Below are positions 1-8,555 of a stretch of 64,000 nt of DNA, piece after piece. The notes under the pieces were generated by a model, which made no database searches, had not been told where the DNA came from, and worked only from the letters and a program-made list of their open reading frames with translations. A program made the translations under genes and the position numbers. The stretch comes from a virus, in IMG/VR virus record IMGVR_UViG_3300009187_000021, positions 1 through 64,000 of that record; one strand, written 5' to 3'. Position 1 is the first letter of the stretch, and the number at the start of each line of letters is the position of its first letter.

Positions 1-170
1 AACTCTTTGAGTGGATCTTCACCATAGATTAGATCTCGTGCCTGATCATTAGTGTTAGGAATGTAGTAACAATCTACACCGTATATTTTTATTGATTCTA
101 CCATCAAATCTTCAATGAGTCTTTGCTCCGGATTTGATGCATAGTTATTGAAATATACGTTAGTTGCCAT
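1..170 (-). CDS. 14: Neck protein gp14 (5' part only)
   Basis: Partial gene whose start codon is at 168-170 (reverse strand); it runs off the left edge. The 56 visible residues begin MATNVYFNNYASNPEQRLIE and contain YGVDCYYIPN, which I recognise as the N-terminus of T4-superfamily gp14. In T4, gp13 and gp14 form the neck that closes the filled head and connects it to the tail. The gene starts 4 bases after the stop codon of the gp13 gene and runs in the same direction, which is the usual 13-14 order. The call rests on family recognition and context; the C-terminal part is not visible. Confidence 0.82.
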   Translation of the reverse strand, partial: MATNVYFNNYASNPEQRLIEDLMVESIKIYGVDCYYIPNTNDQARDLIYGEDPLKE

Positions 171-174
171 GATA

Positions 175-954
175 TTAGTTTAGGTAAAAGTCAACAGGCA
201 ATGAATAAGAATCAAGCATTTCTTGTTCTAACTTTGCAATCTCTTCAGATGCTTCATCAAAGATCTTATCACCATTCAACATTACGCCACCAGGCAATTG
301 AACACCTTGAAATTTCTTTAAGTTTGCACCCCAATTACGTTTGATTAGTGCAGTTGCATATTCTTTTAACCAACGATCATTCCATACAGAAACATAGTCT
401 TCTGGTTTTACTAGTGCATGACACTCTGCAATCACAACAGTTCCTGCATTGACTGCTGTACCCCAACCCCAATCACAGAATAACTTATGCATGTGACGTT
501 GGAATCGAATAGGAACTTCACCAGTAAACATTAACTCTAGTGATCTAAGATGCTGCATCGTCAATGTGTAGTTAATATATGATGCAGAAGTGAAGTCATA
601 TAGTTCGTTCAATCTAAGTTGATATCTCAGATCGAACATATTGTTCTGTGCAATCGAATCGGAGATTGGAAATATTCTTGTGACACCAATAATATTAACA
701 GATGCGTTTGTCGTATCTCTTGTCACATCTGGTGACATGTTGATGTATTTGTTTGTAATATCAGTAGCGTCTAATCTTTTGATATAGTATACTTTCTGGA
801 GTGCATCAAAGTGGTAGTCTTGCCAGTATTGGAGTGCATCATCAATTCTATCTTCTACCTGATCATCATCAACGTTAATTTCAATAACAGGAAATCCAAG
901 TCTCCTTAGACAATAATCTTTGAATAGATTTCTTGTAGATACTAATGTTGCCAT
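175..954 (-). CDS. 13: Neck protein gp13
   Basis: A 259-residue protein matching T4-superfamily gp13. Early residues include FKDYCLRRLGFPVIEINVDD followed by a DDALQYWQDYHFDA segment, and the C-terminal half has CHALVKPEDYVSVWNDRW and WGANLKKFQG, all typical of this neck protein. gp13 acts with gp14 in head completion and tail joining. The gene lies directly upstream of gp14 with a 4-base gap and downstream of the whole fibre region. A late-promoter-like box (GATAAATA) lies 29 bases upstream of its ATG. Length is normal for the family (T4 gp13 is about 300 residues). Confidence 0.85.
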   Translation of the reverse strand: MATLVSTRNLFKDYCLRRLGFPVIEINVDDDQVEDRIDDALQYWQDYHFDALQKVYYIKRLDATDITNKYINMSPDVTRDTTNASVNIIGVTRIFPISDSIAQNNMFDLRYQLRLNELYDFTSASYINYTLTMQHLRSLELMFTGEVPIRFQRHMHKLFCDWGWGTAVNAGTVVIAECHALVKPEDYVSVWNDRWLKEYATALIKRNWGANLKKFQGVQLPGGVMLNGDKIFDEASEEIAKLEQEMLDSYSLPVDFYLN

Positions 955-982
955 GGTGCATTTCCGAAAATATGTATTATAC

Positions 983-990
983 TATTTATC
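983..990 (-). promoter_or_regulatory. T4-type late promoter box (7 of 8)
   Basis: Reverse strand reads GATAAATA, one mismatch from the T4 late consensus TATAAATA. It lies 29 bases upstream of the gp13 start codon and just past the stop codon of the preceding fibre gene (993-2549). The position suits transcription of the neck genes 13 and 14. Support is motif plus position only. Confidence 0.5.
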
Positions 991-992
991 TA

Positions 993-2549
993 TCACTGGT
1001 ATCGATAACGAATGACAACTATACCTGATCCTCCTGATCCACCAACTTTAGTTTCAGATCCATTACCGCCAACCCCGCCTCCACCTCCACCAGTATTAAC
1101 AGTGCCAGGGAAACCATTTAGTCCCGCTTCAGTGCCGCCTGCTCCGCCCCCACCTATTCCCCCTGAACCATTAGGAGTTACACCATAAGCGTCTCGTTGT
1201 CCACCCCCGCCTCCACCAGCATAATAAACACTAGTGCCAGTTATAGTTGATGATAGTCCTGGACCACCGTTTATAAAGGCACTGATAGGATATCCACCAA
1301 AACTGCCAGCGTAAGCACTACTACTAGCAGGAGCAGTCTGTCCAGGACCACCTGCACCCCCACCCCCGCAACCTGCTGCATAAACATAACCACCACCATT
1401 ATTACCTTGTCCTGCTGTTCCCAATCCAGGGGCGCCGCCACCTTGAGTACCACCACCACCTGATCCTCCGTCCTTTCCCGCTTGTGGCCCATTGTGTGTA
1501 CCACCTCCACCTCCACCAATAGATGTAATAGCAGAGAATATTGAATCTGATCCATTTTCTCCTCGAACATTACCCCCAGCGCCAGTACCGCCAGCTCCTA
1601 CGGTAATACTGTAAGATTGTGCGCTGACACTAATGGTACCAGTTCTAAATCCACCAGCACCACCACCACCGGCGTTCGACTGACCAGCACCACCACCTGC
1701 GCCTCCTCCAGCTACTACTAGATATTCAACACTACTACTAGTAGGTGTAATAGAATTAACATTGAAAGTACCGCTTGATGTAAAAGTGTGTATTTTATAA
1801 TTACCATCATAAGTGATTGTACCGCCAGTAGCCGACAAATAACCAATTCCTAATAAAGGATTCCATGTACTGTTATAGTATACTTCCAAATAACCAGTTT
1901 GACTATTAATTCTAGTATAACCATTATATGCGGTTGCGGGACGTTGCGCTGTATTACCCACTGGTAAAGCGAATGCACCATTGCTTGAATTTTGTTGATC
2001 ACTAACTGCCGTTGGCGTAACACTAACATTAGCCCATGATGCAGTGGTGCCATTTGTTGTCAAGAATTTACCAGAATTAGCAGTTTGCGTTGGTAATGTA
2101 GTTACATTTGACCAACTTGAATTAGTACCATCAGTCGTTAAGTATTTACCAGAGTTACCACTTTGAGATGGAAGTGCCGAAACATTCGACCAAGATGATA
2201 CACTACCATCAGTAGTTAGATACTTACCAGAGTTACCTGTTTGAGATGGCAATGTATTTGATGCACTTATTCTACCGTTTGCAGCAACTGTAATGGTTGT
2301 ACCATCTGCAATTACACCACCTAAAGTACTTGTTGTTGCTGCAGGTAATGTGTAACTTGATCCAGACACAAATGGTGCAGAATTGGCATAGTAATAATTG
2401 GCAGCATACACTGCTGTTGCATATAGATTGCCTCTAATTCCTGCTCCACCTGCAACAATCAGAGCACCAGTTGTGTTACTTGTACTTGATGTTGTGTTTG
2501 GTAGAGATAGAGAATCTATCGCAGTGGTAATTAATCTTCTTATTGCCAT
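993..2549 (-). CDS. Fibre/adhesin with tail-tip repeats and glycine-rich domain
   Basis: 518 residues. Residues 99-175 carry three copies of a roughly 25-residue repeat (LPxQxxNSGKYLTTDG...SWSNV) that recurs in the protein at 13804-14400. Residues 191-234 form a short module (TAQRPATAYNGYTRIN...YYNSTW) often seen in phage tail-tip proteins. From about residue 250 a glycine-rich domain begins at YKIHTFTSSGTF, continues through VEYLVVAGGG and long GGG-rich loops, and ends SGIVVIRYRYQ at the C-terminus. Domains of this glycine-rich type are common at the distal end of phage fibres. Probable role: host-surface binding. There is no direct evidence for the receptor. Confidence 0.75.
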   Translation of the reverse strand: MAIRRLITTAIDSLSLPNTTSSTSNTTGALIVAGGAGIRGNLYATAVYAANYYYANSAPFVSGSSYTLPAATTSTLGGVIADGTTITVAANGRISASNTLPSQTGNSGKYLTTDGSVSSWSNVSALPSQSGNSGKYLTTDGTNSSWSNVTTLPTQTANSGKFLTTNGTTASWANVSVTPTAVSDQQNSSNGAFALPVGNTAQRPATAYNGYTRINSQTGYLEVYYNSTWNPLLGIGYLSATGGTITYDGNYKIHTFTSSGTFNVNSITPTSSSVEYLVVAGGGAGGGAGQSNAGGGGAGGFRTGTISVSAQSYSITVGAGGTGAGGNVRGENGSDSIFSAITSIGGGGGGTHNGPQAGKDGGSGGGGTQGGGAPGLGTAGQGNNGGGYVYAAGCGGGGAGGPGQTAPASSSAYAGSFGGYPISAFINGGPGLSSTITGTSVYYAGGGGGGQRDAYGVTPNGSGGIGGGGAGGTEAGLNGFPGTVNTGGGGGGVGGNGSETKVGGSGGSGIVVIRYRYQ

Positions 2550-2574
2550 TTTTTTACTCTAAAAGTTTATTCTA

Positions 2575-2582
2575 TATTTATT
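2575..2582 (-). promoter_or_regulatory. T4-type late promoter box (7 of 8)
   Basis: Reverse strand reads AATAAATA, one mismatch from TATAAATA. It lies 26 bases upstream of the ATG at 2549 and immediately after the TAA stop (2583-2585) of the preceding small gene. It would drive the 518-residue adhesin gene. Motif and spacing are the only evidence. Confidence 0.45.
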
Positions 2583-2942
2583 TTATACCATATCCGGAGT
2601 AGTAAAAACATAATTATAACTTCTTCTTATTCCTCCGTTATCACACCAGAGTTCTAATGTGTATGTCGTGTTTGATTCTAGATAAATTCTGGAGTGTTCT
2701 ATGTAGTTATCAAATAATACATTCTCCGTTGAAATATATTTTTTAGTAATACCAAATGTTTCAGTAAACAGTTGTTCTGAATCTTTTTTAAGTTTAACAC
2801 CAAAAGTTAGATTGTTAAATATGACAACTGATTCACCATCGGAGAAATAGAATCTCACATCTGCATAGTGAGATTGCATATCTTCTTCTCTGACTGTCCA
2901 TTCACCACTTTGTAAATTGCAATTAACTAGAATTTTACTCAT
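2583..2942 (-). CDS. Small hypothetical virion-region protein
   Basis: 119 residues; I do not recognise the family. The protein is rich in aromatic and beta-branched residues (for example VRFYFSDGESVVIF and TYTLELWCD), which suggests a small beta-sandwich. A strong ribosome binding site (AGGAGG) lies about 5 bases before the ATG, so the start is well supported. It sits between two glycine-rich adhesin genes on the same strand, so a role as an accessory fibre component or fibre-assembly partner is plausible but unproven. Confidence 0.65.
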   Translation of the reverse strand: MSKILVNCNLQSGEWTVREEDMQSHYADVRFYFSDGESVVIFNNLTFGVKLKKDSEQLFTETFGITKKYISTENVLFDNYIEHSRIYLESNTTYTLELWCDNGGIRRSYNYVFTTPDMV

Positions 2943-2964
2943 ATCAACCTCCTATGATATAAAA

Positions 2965-4437
2965 TTATGGATAAGGGTATCTAATTACCACTACTCCTGG
3001 ATATCCGGCAGATGGACTTGCACCACCCAATGGACCATTGCTTCTACCACCACCACCGCCTCCATAATATGATCCTGGCGAAGCTCCTCCACCGGTTGGA
3101 GCTCCGGGTCCACCTCCTCCTGATCCACCAATTCCACCGGGAGCACCACCCTCTGCTGCTACTCCTCCAGGCGCTGGCCAAACTCTGTTTGATGCGCCAC
3201 CGCCACCACCGCCACTATATGTGTTTCCATCAAAAGGTGAATATTCTCCATTTCCGCCTGGTCCACCAGCGCCTGGATCTGGCGACGGTCTAGGATCCTG
3301 TGCTGGCGGTGAAGATGCTTTGTTTCCTCCATTACCATCGCTGCCAGCACCTCCTCCGCCACCGCCTCCCCATCTATTATATTGGTTGAATGGACTATTA
3401 TCTGCTCCGGGTAATCCACCCGCATGTGCTCCTTGATTACGAAATTGAGATCCGGACCAACCACCTTGAGTACCACCGCCGCCGTCCCAACCAGTATAAG
3501 AACTACCAGCAACTAACTGACTACCCACAGGCGACGGTCTGTTGACTCTTGAATTATCTGCGCTGCTCGGTCTAAATACAGCTCCTTGTCCGACGGTAAC
3601 TACTCTTGATTCCGTTGTGGGTATTCCTATTCCATAAGATGTAATAATTTGTCCGCCCCCTGCACCTGCACCTGGACCCTGCCCGGCATTACCACCTCCA
3701 GCTCCAACAAGTAGTATATCAAATGAGTGTCCTGCTTGATTTGATGAAACTGAGAACTCTCCTGGAGAATTAAACACATGGAATCTATATCCAGCAAAAG
3801 AACCGGTGCCATCATATACTGATCCTCCACCCGCAGATATTGGAGCAAATAATGGTCTAACAGAATTGCTTGATGAACTTTGTGCACCTTCACCAACAGA
3901 GTTAGTTGCTGATACCGTAAATGTGTAGTCCGTGTTTCCGTTCAAACCAGTCACTGTTATAGGTGAACTAGATCCTGTTACAGTGTGTCCACCTGATGAT
4001 CTGACAGTGTATTGTGTAATCGAATCGCCGCCACCCCAAGATGGAGCGGAAAACGAAACAGTTGCTTGAAGTGTGCCTGGAGAACCAACAACAGCAGATA
4101 CACTAGTAGGTGCATCAGGCACGCTCCAAATTCTTGCAGAGTTGGAACTAGCAGAAGATAATCCAGTGCCGATTAGATTTCTTGCTACTACTGTGAATGT
4201 GTATGTTGTACTTGATGTTAATCCAGTTACAGTAATCGGTGAACTAGATCCGGTTGCAGTAATACCACCGGGTGATGATGTAACAGTATAGTCAAGAATA
4301 GGACTGCCGCCGTCATATCCAGCAGTAAATGTTACAGTTGCAGAACTTGTAGATATTGCAGTAGCAGTTCCTATTGTAGGTGCAATTGGCGTTGATATAC
4401 CACCACTCGCTGCAAACATACCTAAAAAACCAGACAT
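2965..4437 (-). CDS. Adhesin: two Fn3 domains plus glycine-rich domain
   Basis: 490 residues. After a short N-terminal segment (MSGFLGMFAASGG) come two fibronectin type III-like domains at about residues 15-105 and 107-195, each with the phage-type signature ITVTGL...YTFTV.A.N. A YRFHVFNSPGEF segment follows, then a glycine-rich domain to the end, closing with GVVVIRYPYP. The organisation (Fn3 stalk, then glycine-rich tip) is shared with the genes at 11942-13447 and 50828-53830. Likely a fibre or decoration protein that binds the cell surface. There is one base between its ATG and the stop of the gene at 4439. Confidence 0.75.
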   Translation of the reverse strand: MSGFLGMFAASGGISTPIAPTIGTATAISTSSATVTFTAGYDGGSPILDYTVTSSPGGITATGSSSPITVTGLTSSTTYTFTVVARNLIGTGLSSASSNSARIWSVPDAPTSVSAVVGSPGTLQATVSFSAPSWGGGDSITQYTVRSSGGHTVTGSSSPITVTGLNGNTDYTFTVSATNSVGEGAQSSSSNSVRPLFAPISAGGGSVYDGTGSFAGYRFHVFNSPGEFSVSSNQAGHSFDILLVGAGGGNAGQGPGAGAGGGQIITSYGIGIPTTESRVVTVGQGAVFRPSSADNSRVNRPSPVGSQLVAGSSYTGWDGGGGTQGGWSGSQFRNQGAHAGGLPGADNSPFNQYNRWGGGGGGGAGSDGNGGNKASSPPAQDPRPSPDPGAGGPGGNGEYSPFDGNTYSGGGGGGASNRVWPAPGGVAAEGGAPGGIGGSGGGGPGAPTGGGASPGSYYGGGGGGRSNGPLGGASPSAGYPGVVVIRYPYP

Positions 4438-4438
4438 A

Positions 4439-5434
4439 TTACGTCAATCCTATTCCAAAAATATACCAAGTATCTGTTGCAACTTTCAAACATGTTGCAA
4501 TACCATTTGATGCAAGAGTTCTATTACCAGTAGAAACAGAGTTTGCCCACTTCAACGTAACACCAGAACCTTGTGTAATTGTAAGTGATGTTGCATTACT
4601 AACGACAGTGATTACTGCACCGATTTCAAATGGTACAGAAGAGTTTGGTGGTATTGTTACACCAGAACTAACATAAACATGTTTACCTGAATCACCAAGT
4701 GCTAAGTTACCCGATGATGTACCACTCTGAGGCATGTTTCTAAAACCAAACTGATACTGAGTACCAGAGAAATCTAATACTGTACTTACGTTTGCAAGTC
4801 CAGTGAGTGTTTTGTTTGTTAATGTCTGAGTACCGGTGAGTGTGACTGCTACGTTTGCATCAAGAGATATAGTCGTTGCTGATGTTCCATTATAAGAAGA
4901 ACCGACTGTAGAATTAATACCACTACCGAATGTTAGTGATGCAAGTGTGAAGTTATTACCAAGTGTAACAGTAGATCCATTAATAGTAATAGAAGAATTA
5001 GATAACTTAGAGTTGGGAATATTTCCTGACAACATCGTGTTACTAATAGTACCAACGTCATTTGATGTAATCATTGCACCAGATGTTGTTGGGAAAGTAA
5101 TTACATTACCACTTGATGTAGTAATCGTAGATACATTTACAGTAGTTGCTGTGATTGTTCCGTTCGCAGTGATTGATCCATTACTAATAATCGAGTTACT
5201 AGTGATTGATCCATTACTAATAATCGAGTTACTAGTGATTGATCCATTACTAATAATCGAGTTACTAGTGATTGTTCCTAATACAGTTACATTAGAGAAC
5301 ACGTTTGATATTAGTGGTACACCATTAGCATAGAAGTATCCATTCGCATACATGCGATCCGTTATAGCAGCATTAGATGCAACTATAGTGCTTGCTATAT
5401 TGATGTTGTCTGTAAGAAATGAATAGTTTGCCAT
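4439..5434 (-). CDS. Tail-fibre-like protein with internal repeats
   Basis: 331 residues of low-complexity, Ser/Thr/Asn-rich beta sequence typical of trimeric fibre shafts. Near residues 56-88 the 11-residue unit SNSIISNGSIT is repeated three times, encoded by perfectly identical 33-base DNA repeats. The region TLTGTQTLTNKTLTGL is a recurring phage tail-fibre signature. The C-terminal about 110 residues (QFGFRNMPQ...WYIFGIGLT) look like a compact tip domain. The gene is tightly packed between two glycine-rich adhesin genes. Function inferred as fibre; receptor unknown. Confidence 0.7.
   Translation of the reverse strand: MANYSFLTDNINIASTIVASNAAITDRMYANGYFYANGVPLISNVFSNVTVLGTITSNSIISNGSITSNSIISNGSITSNSIISNGSITANGTITATTVNVSTITTSSGNVITFPTTSGAMITSNDVGTISNTMLSGNIPNSKLSNSSITINGSTVTLGNNFTLASLTFGSGINSTVGSSYNGTSATTISLDANVAVTLTGTQTLTNKTLTGLANVSTVLDFSGTQYQFGFRNMPQSGTSSGNLALGDSGKHVYVSSGVTIPPNSSVPFEIGAVITVVSNATSLTITQGSGVTLKWANSVSTGNRTLASNGIATCLKVATDTWYIFGIGLT
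5171..5269 (-). repeat. Three perfect tandem 33-base repeats
   Basis: Three identical direct copies at 5171-5203, 5204-5236 and 5237-5269, in frame inside the fibre gene at 4439-5434. Each copy encodes 11 residues, so copy-number change would alter shaft length without a frameshift. Identity at every base suggests recent duplication or slippage. Confidence 0.9.
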
Positions 5435-5463
5435 GTTTTTATTTATTTAACTCCACTTGATGA

Positions 5464-7257
5464 TTACCAGGTCACTGTTCCAGTACCAGATGTGAATTTA
5501 TAAATCTTATACCCAGCGCGACTTGATGTATCGGGCGTTGGCACCGAAGGCCCAGTAGTTCCATTACACACCAATGATGATGTCATTGCAGTGATATTTG
5601 GGAAAGAACTTGGATAGGCAATGATGACTACGCCAGAACCACCGTTTCCGCCAGCTCCATCGCTACTTCCGTTATAACCGCCTCCTCCACCACCTCCGCC
5701 AGTATTTGTAGCTCCAGCACTACCGGCTCCACCCTGACCACCAGCGCCGCCAGATGTTGGAGATGCTGGAGCTGTTACGGTTCCAGTATATCCACCGCCG
5801 TTTCTTGCGCCACCAGAACCGCCACCTGCATAAGTTACCGAAGTGCCAGTAATACTGGAAGCAAAGCCAGTCCCGCCAGCGCCCGATGCGGAACCAGAAC
5901 CAGCGCCGCCAACTCCAATCGCCCCTCCTCCGCCACCAGATGGGTAAGGCGTTGCAGCAGTTGCAAGTCCGTTGCCCCCAACTTGTCCTTGCCCAGCAAT
6001 AGCTGAACCTCCATAAAGCCCGTTTAAACCAGCCGTTGCTGCGCCACCACCAGATGCCCCTGCCAAACCGTTTGCAGTTCCGCCTCCACCTCCACCTCCA
6101 CCAGAAGCAGTAATCCCTCCAAATACAGAACTAGAACCATTAGTTCCATTTCCTTGAGATGCTCCTCCGGTTCCGTTTGCACCAACAGTGACGGTAATTG
6201 CAGAACCAGAAACAACACCAAAGTTACTATGTGCTAAGTAACCACCTGCACCGCCGCCACCACCCAAACTACCGCCACCACCTCCACCACCAACAACAAG
6301 CAGATCCATGCCAGTAATGGCAAACTGAATCGGTGAAGTCCTTGGAGTTAATGTGCTTGAAGATGTAAACACATGCACAACAAAGTTACCGGACACATAA
6401 ACTGTTCCACCATCGAAATACTGAGTTGTACCAGGATAACGAATGACTACGATGCCTGATCCACCTGCCGCAGCAGCACTTGCAGCGGCATACCCTGATG
6501 CGCCACCACCACCACCACCTGTATTGACTGCACCAGCTTCTGTAACCCCATTATTACCGTTGCCGCCTTTACCTCCCCCACCATAACCGCCAGCACCACC
6601 ACTATTCGCCGCATTAACATTTGCGCCACCACCACCTCCACCAGCATAAGCGACTCGGGTACCCGTGATATCAGAAGCAATACCGGCGCCGCCAGCACCT
6701 CCAAAACCAGTGCCGCCACCCGCCACAGTAAACGAACCGGGTAACCCTACTGTTCCTGCACCACCACCACCGCTTGCGCCACAACCAGTAGCGTTTGTGC
6801 TAGCGGCAGCGCCACCAGCATTGCCTTGTCCAGAAGTCCCCGCTCCCGGCTGTGTTTTTTGCGCACCACCGCCACCAGAACCACCACTTAAACCATTTAT
6901 GCTTGTACTGCCATCCCAATTTCGACAACCGCCTCCTCCGCCTATTGCAGAAACTAGTGTAACCCCACTTAAAACAATAGTTGTATTGACTCCAGATGTG
7001 CCGACCAGGTCGTTTCCGCCGCCAGCACCTCCAGTACCTATGGTGACAGTGAAAGATTGACCTGTAGCTGGGGCGCCAATATATCCTTGAAGTAATCCGC
7101 CACCGCCACCGCCGCCAGAATAGTATCTACCACCTCCACCTCCGCCTCCGGCAACAGCTAGATACTCTACCACAGTAGGAGGGACACCTATCCAATCTAA
7201 ATTTTTAATTGCTTGTGCAACTTGACTTAGTGTCCACATCCCGCTGTATGCTGGCAT
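5464..7257 (-). CDS. Adhesin with two tandem glycine-rich domains
   Basis: 597 residues. After a 30-residue N-terminal segment (MPAYSGMWTLSQVAQAIKN) a first glycine-rich domain runs from VEYLAVAGGGGG to SGIVVIRYP. A linker with VVHVFTSSSTL leads to a second one (MDLLVVGGGGGG to SGVVIIAYP). The protein ends with the cap YKIYKFTSGTGTVTW. It is the only one of the ten glycine-rich genes in the window with two complete domains, so it shows how the modules join head to tail. Likely a fibre-tip or decoration protein for host binding; this is inferred from composition and context. Confidence 0.75.
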   Translation of the reverse strand: MPAYSGMWTLSQVAQAIKNLDWIGVPPTVVEYLAVAGGGGGGGRYYSGGGGGGGLLQGYIGAPATGQSFTVTIGTGGAGGGNDLVGTSGVNTTIVLSGVTLVSAIGGGGGCRNWDGSTSINGLSGGSGGGGAQKTQPGAGTSGQGNAGGAAASTNATGCGASGGGGAGTVGLPGSFTVAGGGTGFGGAGGAGIASDITGTRVAYAGGGGGGANVNAANSGGAGGYGGGGKGGNGNNGVTEAGAVNTGGGGGGASGYAAASAAAAGGSGIVVIRYPGTTQYFDGGTVYVSGNFVVHVFTSSSTLTPRTSPIQFAITGMDLLVVGGGGGGGSLGGGGGAGGYLAHSNFGVVSGSAITVTVGANGTGGASQGNGTNGSSSVFGGITASGGGGGGGGTANGLAGASGGGAATAGLNGLYGGSAIAGQGQVGGNGLATAATPYPSGGGGGAIGVGGAGSGSASGAGGTGFASSITGTSVTYAGGGSGGARNGGGYTGTVTAPASPTSGGAGGQGGAGSAGATNTGGGGGGGGYNGSSDGAGGNGGSGVVIIAYPSSFPNITAMTSSLVCNGTTGPSVPTPDTSSRAGYKIYKFTSGTGTVTW

Positions 7258-7262
7258 TTCTA

Positions 7263-7658
7263 TTACTCCTGAACTGGCGCTGTTTCTTCCGTTGATGGCA
7301 CAACTGGAAAGACAAATTCAATCCATGAAGTTGTTGCTTCATCCCATGTATACATCTTGCCTTCCTCAACAGGCATAGGAGTTGGTGCATTCCACAAACA
7401 TGTTTCTTCATTCAATAACCAAGAAGCATATGGTTTAGGTGGAATAAAAGCATCTCTTACACTATCATAAGTGTAACCAACGCCGGCATAATTCTTACGT
7501 AATGGTGTACCACCTAGTGTATGTACTCCACCTTGTGTATTATATGAAGTCTGAACCCAAGATGCAGGATCACCCCAATGACCTAGATCAAGAACTTCTT
7601 TTTCAATTACAATCACTTGTGTGACTACACCGTTTTCTACTTTAGCAAAATGTGCCAT
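7263..7658 (-). CDS. Small conserved virion-region protein, paralogue of 14404-14805
   Basis: I place the start at MAHFAKVENGVV (7658). It has a GGAG site about 9 bases upstream and matches the start of the paralogue (MGHYAFINDQNIV), whereas the longer open frame to 7703 adds 15 unrelated residues. The result is 131 residues. Conserved elements shared by both copies are the sequence TPxRKNYAGxGxTxD, then RDAFIPPKPYxSW, then a Trp-rich end. I recall similar small proteins near fibre genes in T4-like phages of aquatic bacteria but know no proven function. Because it lies between adhesin genes, an accessory fibre role is possible. Confidence 0.7.
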   Translation of the reverse strand: MAHFAKVENGVVTQVIVIEKEVLDLGHWGDPASWVQTSYNTQGGVHTLGGTPLRKNYAGVGYTYDSVRDAFIPPKPYASWLLNEETCLWNAPTPMPVEEGKMYTWDEATTSWIEFVFPVVPSTEETAPVQE

Positions 7659-7672
7659 ATTAAAATCTCCGT

Positions 7673-8545
7673 TTAGAAAGTAATAGAACCAGAACTGGTC
7701 CAAATATATATCTGATATCCGTTGTTGTATAGTATTTGTGGATTGCCTGTTGTACTTGCGGGTGGTGCTAGATTTTGTGGGTAACGAATAATAACGATGC
7801 CGGAGCCGCCGTTTGAAGAATTGCCAGAGCTATAGCCGTTACCCCCGCTGCCGCCACCTGTATTGGCTTGCCCCGCAGTAGATGACCCATCATATCCACC
7901 TACACCACCGCCACCGGCCCCACCCAATCCCCCCGGTCTTGGACCGCGATTGTCGCCGCCGCCACCTCCACCGCCAGCATAAAAAATTCTTGAGCCAGTA
8001 ATAACTGAACAAAATCCTGTCCCACCGCTTCCACCAGCGGAAGATGACCCATTCACTCCTACAGAACCCGCGCCACCGCCACCACCGCCGGTCGTATAAC
8101 TTGAATTATCTGTGCTATACAAACCCCCTGAGTTTCCCTGATCTGCGGTTCCAGCACCGCCTGTAGTTAAACCGCCGCCACCGCCAGAACCTCCAGAGCC
8201 ACCAACGTAACTATTTCCATTTGAAGACCCAAAACCACCGCCAAGTGATTTAATCCCGGTGCCGGTGCCGCTACTTGTCAAATAAAATTCTGAAAACCCA
8301 CCAGCATTGCCAGCATTGCCAGATGCAACTCCAGCCCCGCCAGCACCAACGGTAATTGTGTAAGAAACACCTGCGGTAATGTTGTAACCAGAAGCAGTTA
8401 AAACACCACCTGCACCGCCACCGCCAGCCGAATTAGAACCACCAGAACCCCCGCCAGCGACAACAAGATACTCAATCGTGCTAGTCTTTTGGTCTGTGAA
8501 GGGGTTAAATGTTGCGCTTAGAAAACCTCCTAGATATTGACTCAT
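7673..8545 (-). CDS. Glycine-rich adhesin
   Basis: 290 residues, almost all one glycine-rich domain: a short N-terminal segment (MSQYLGGFLSATF), then IEYLVVAGGGSGG, GGG-rich loops, YTITVGAGGAG, FYAGGGGGGG, SGIVIIRYP, and the C-terminal cap YQIYIWTSSGSITF. Its stop lies beyond the ATG of the next gene's longer frame but not beyond the start chosen there. It is one of ten such genes here. The long runs of glycine may form packed polyglycine-II helices like those in some known phage adhesins; that structure is an inference. Confidence 0.72.
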   Translation of the reverse strand: MSQYLGGFLSATFNPFTDQKTSTIEYLVVAGGGSGGSNSAGGGGAGGVLTASGYNITAGVSYTITVGAGGAGVASGNAGNAGGFSEFYLTSSGTGTGIKSLGGGFGSSNGNSYVGGSGGSGGGGGLTTGGAGTADQGNSGGLYSTDNSSYTTGGGGGGAGSVGVNGSSSAGGSGGTGFCSVITGSRIFYAGGGGGGGDNRGPRPGGLGGAGGGGVGGYDGSSTAGQANTGGGSGGNGYSSGNSSNGGSGIVIIRYPQNLAPPASTTGNPQILYNNGYQIYIWTSSGSITF

Positions 8546-8555
8546 ATTATAATCC

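Noticed and set aside
5171-5269. Tandem 33-base repeats as a possible CRISPR array
   Set aside because: No spacers, repeats are contiguous and in frame within a fibre gene, and no cas genes are present.
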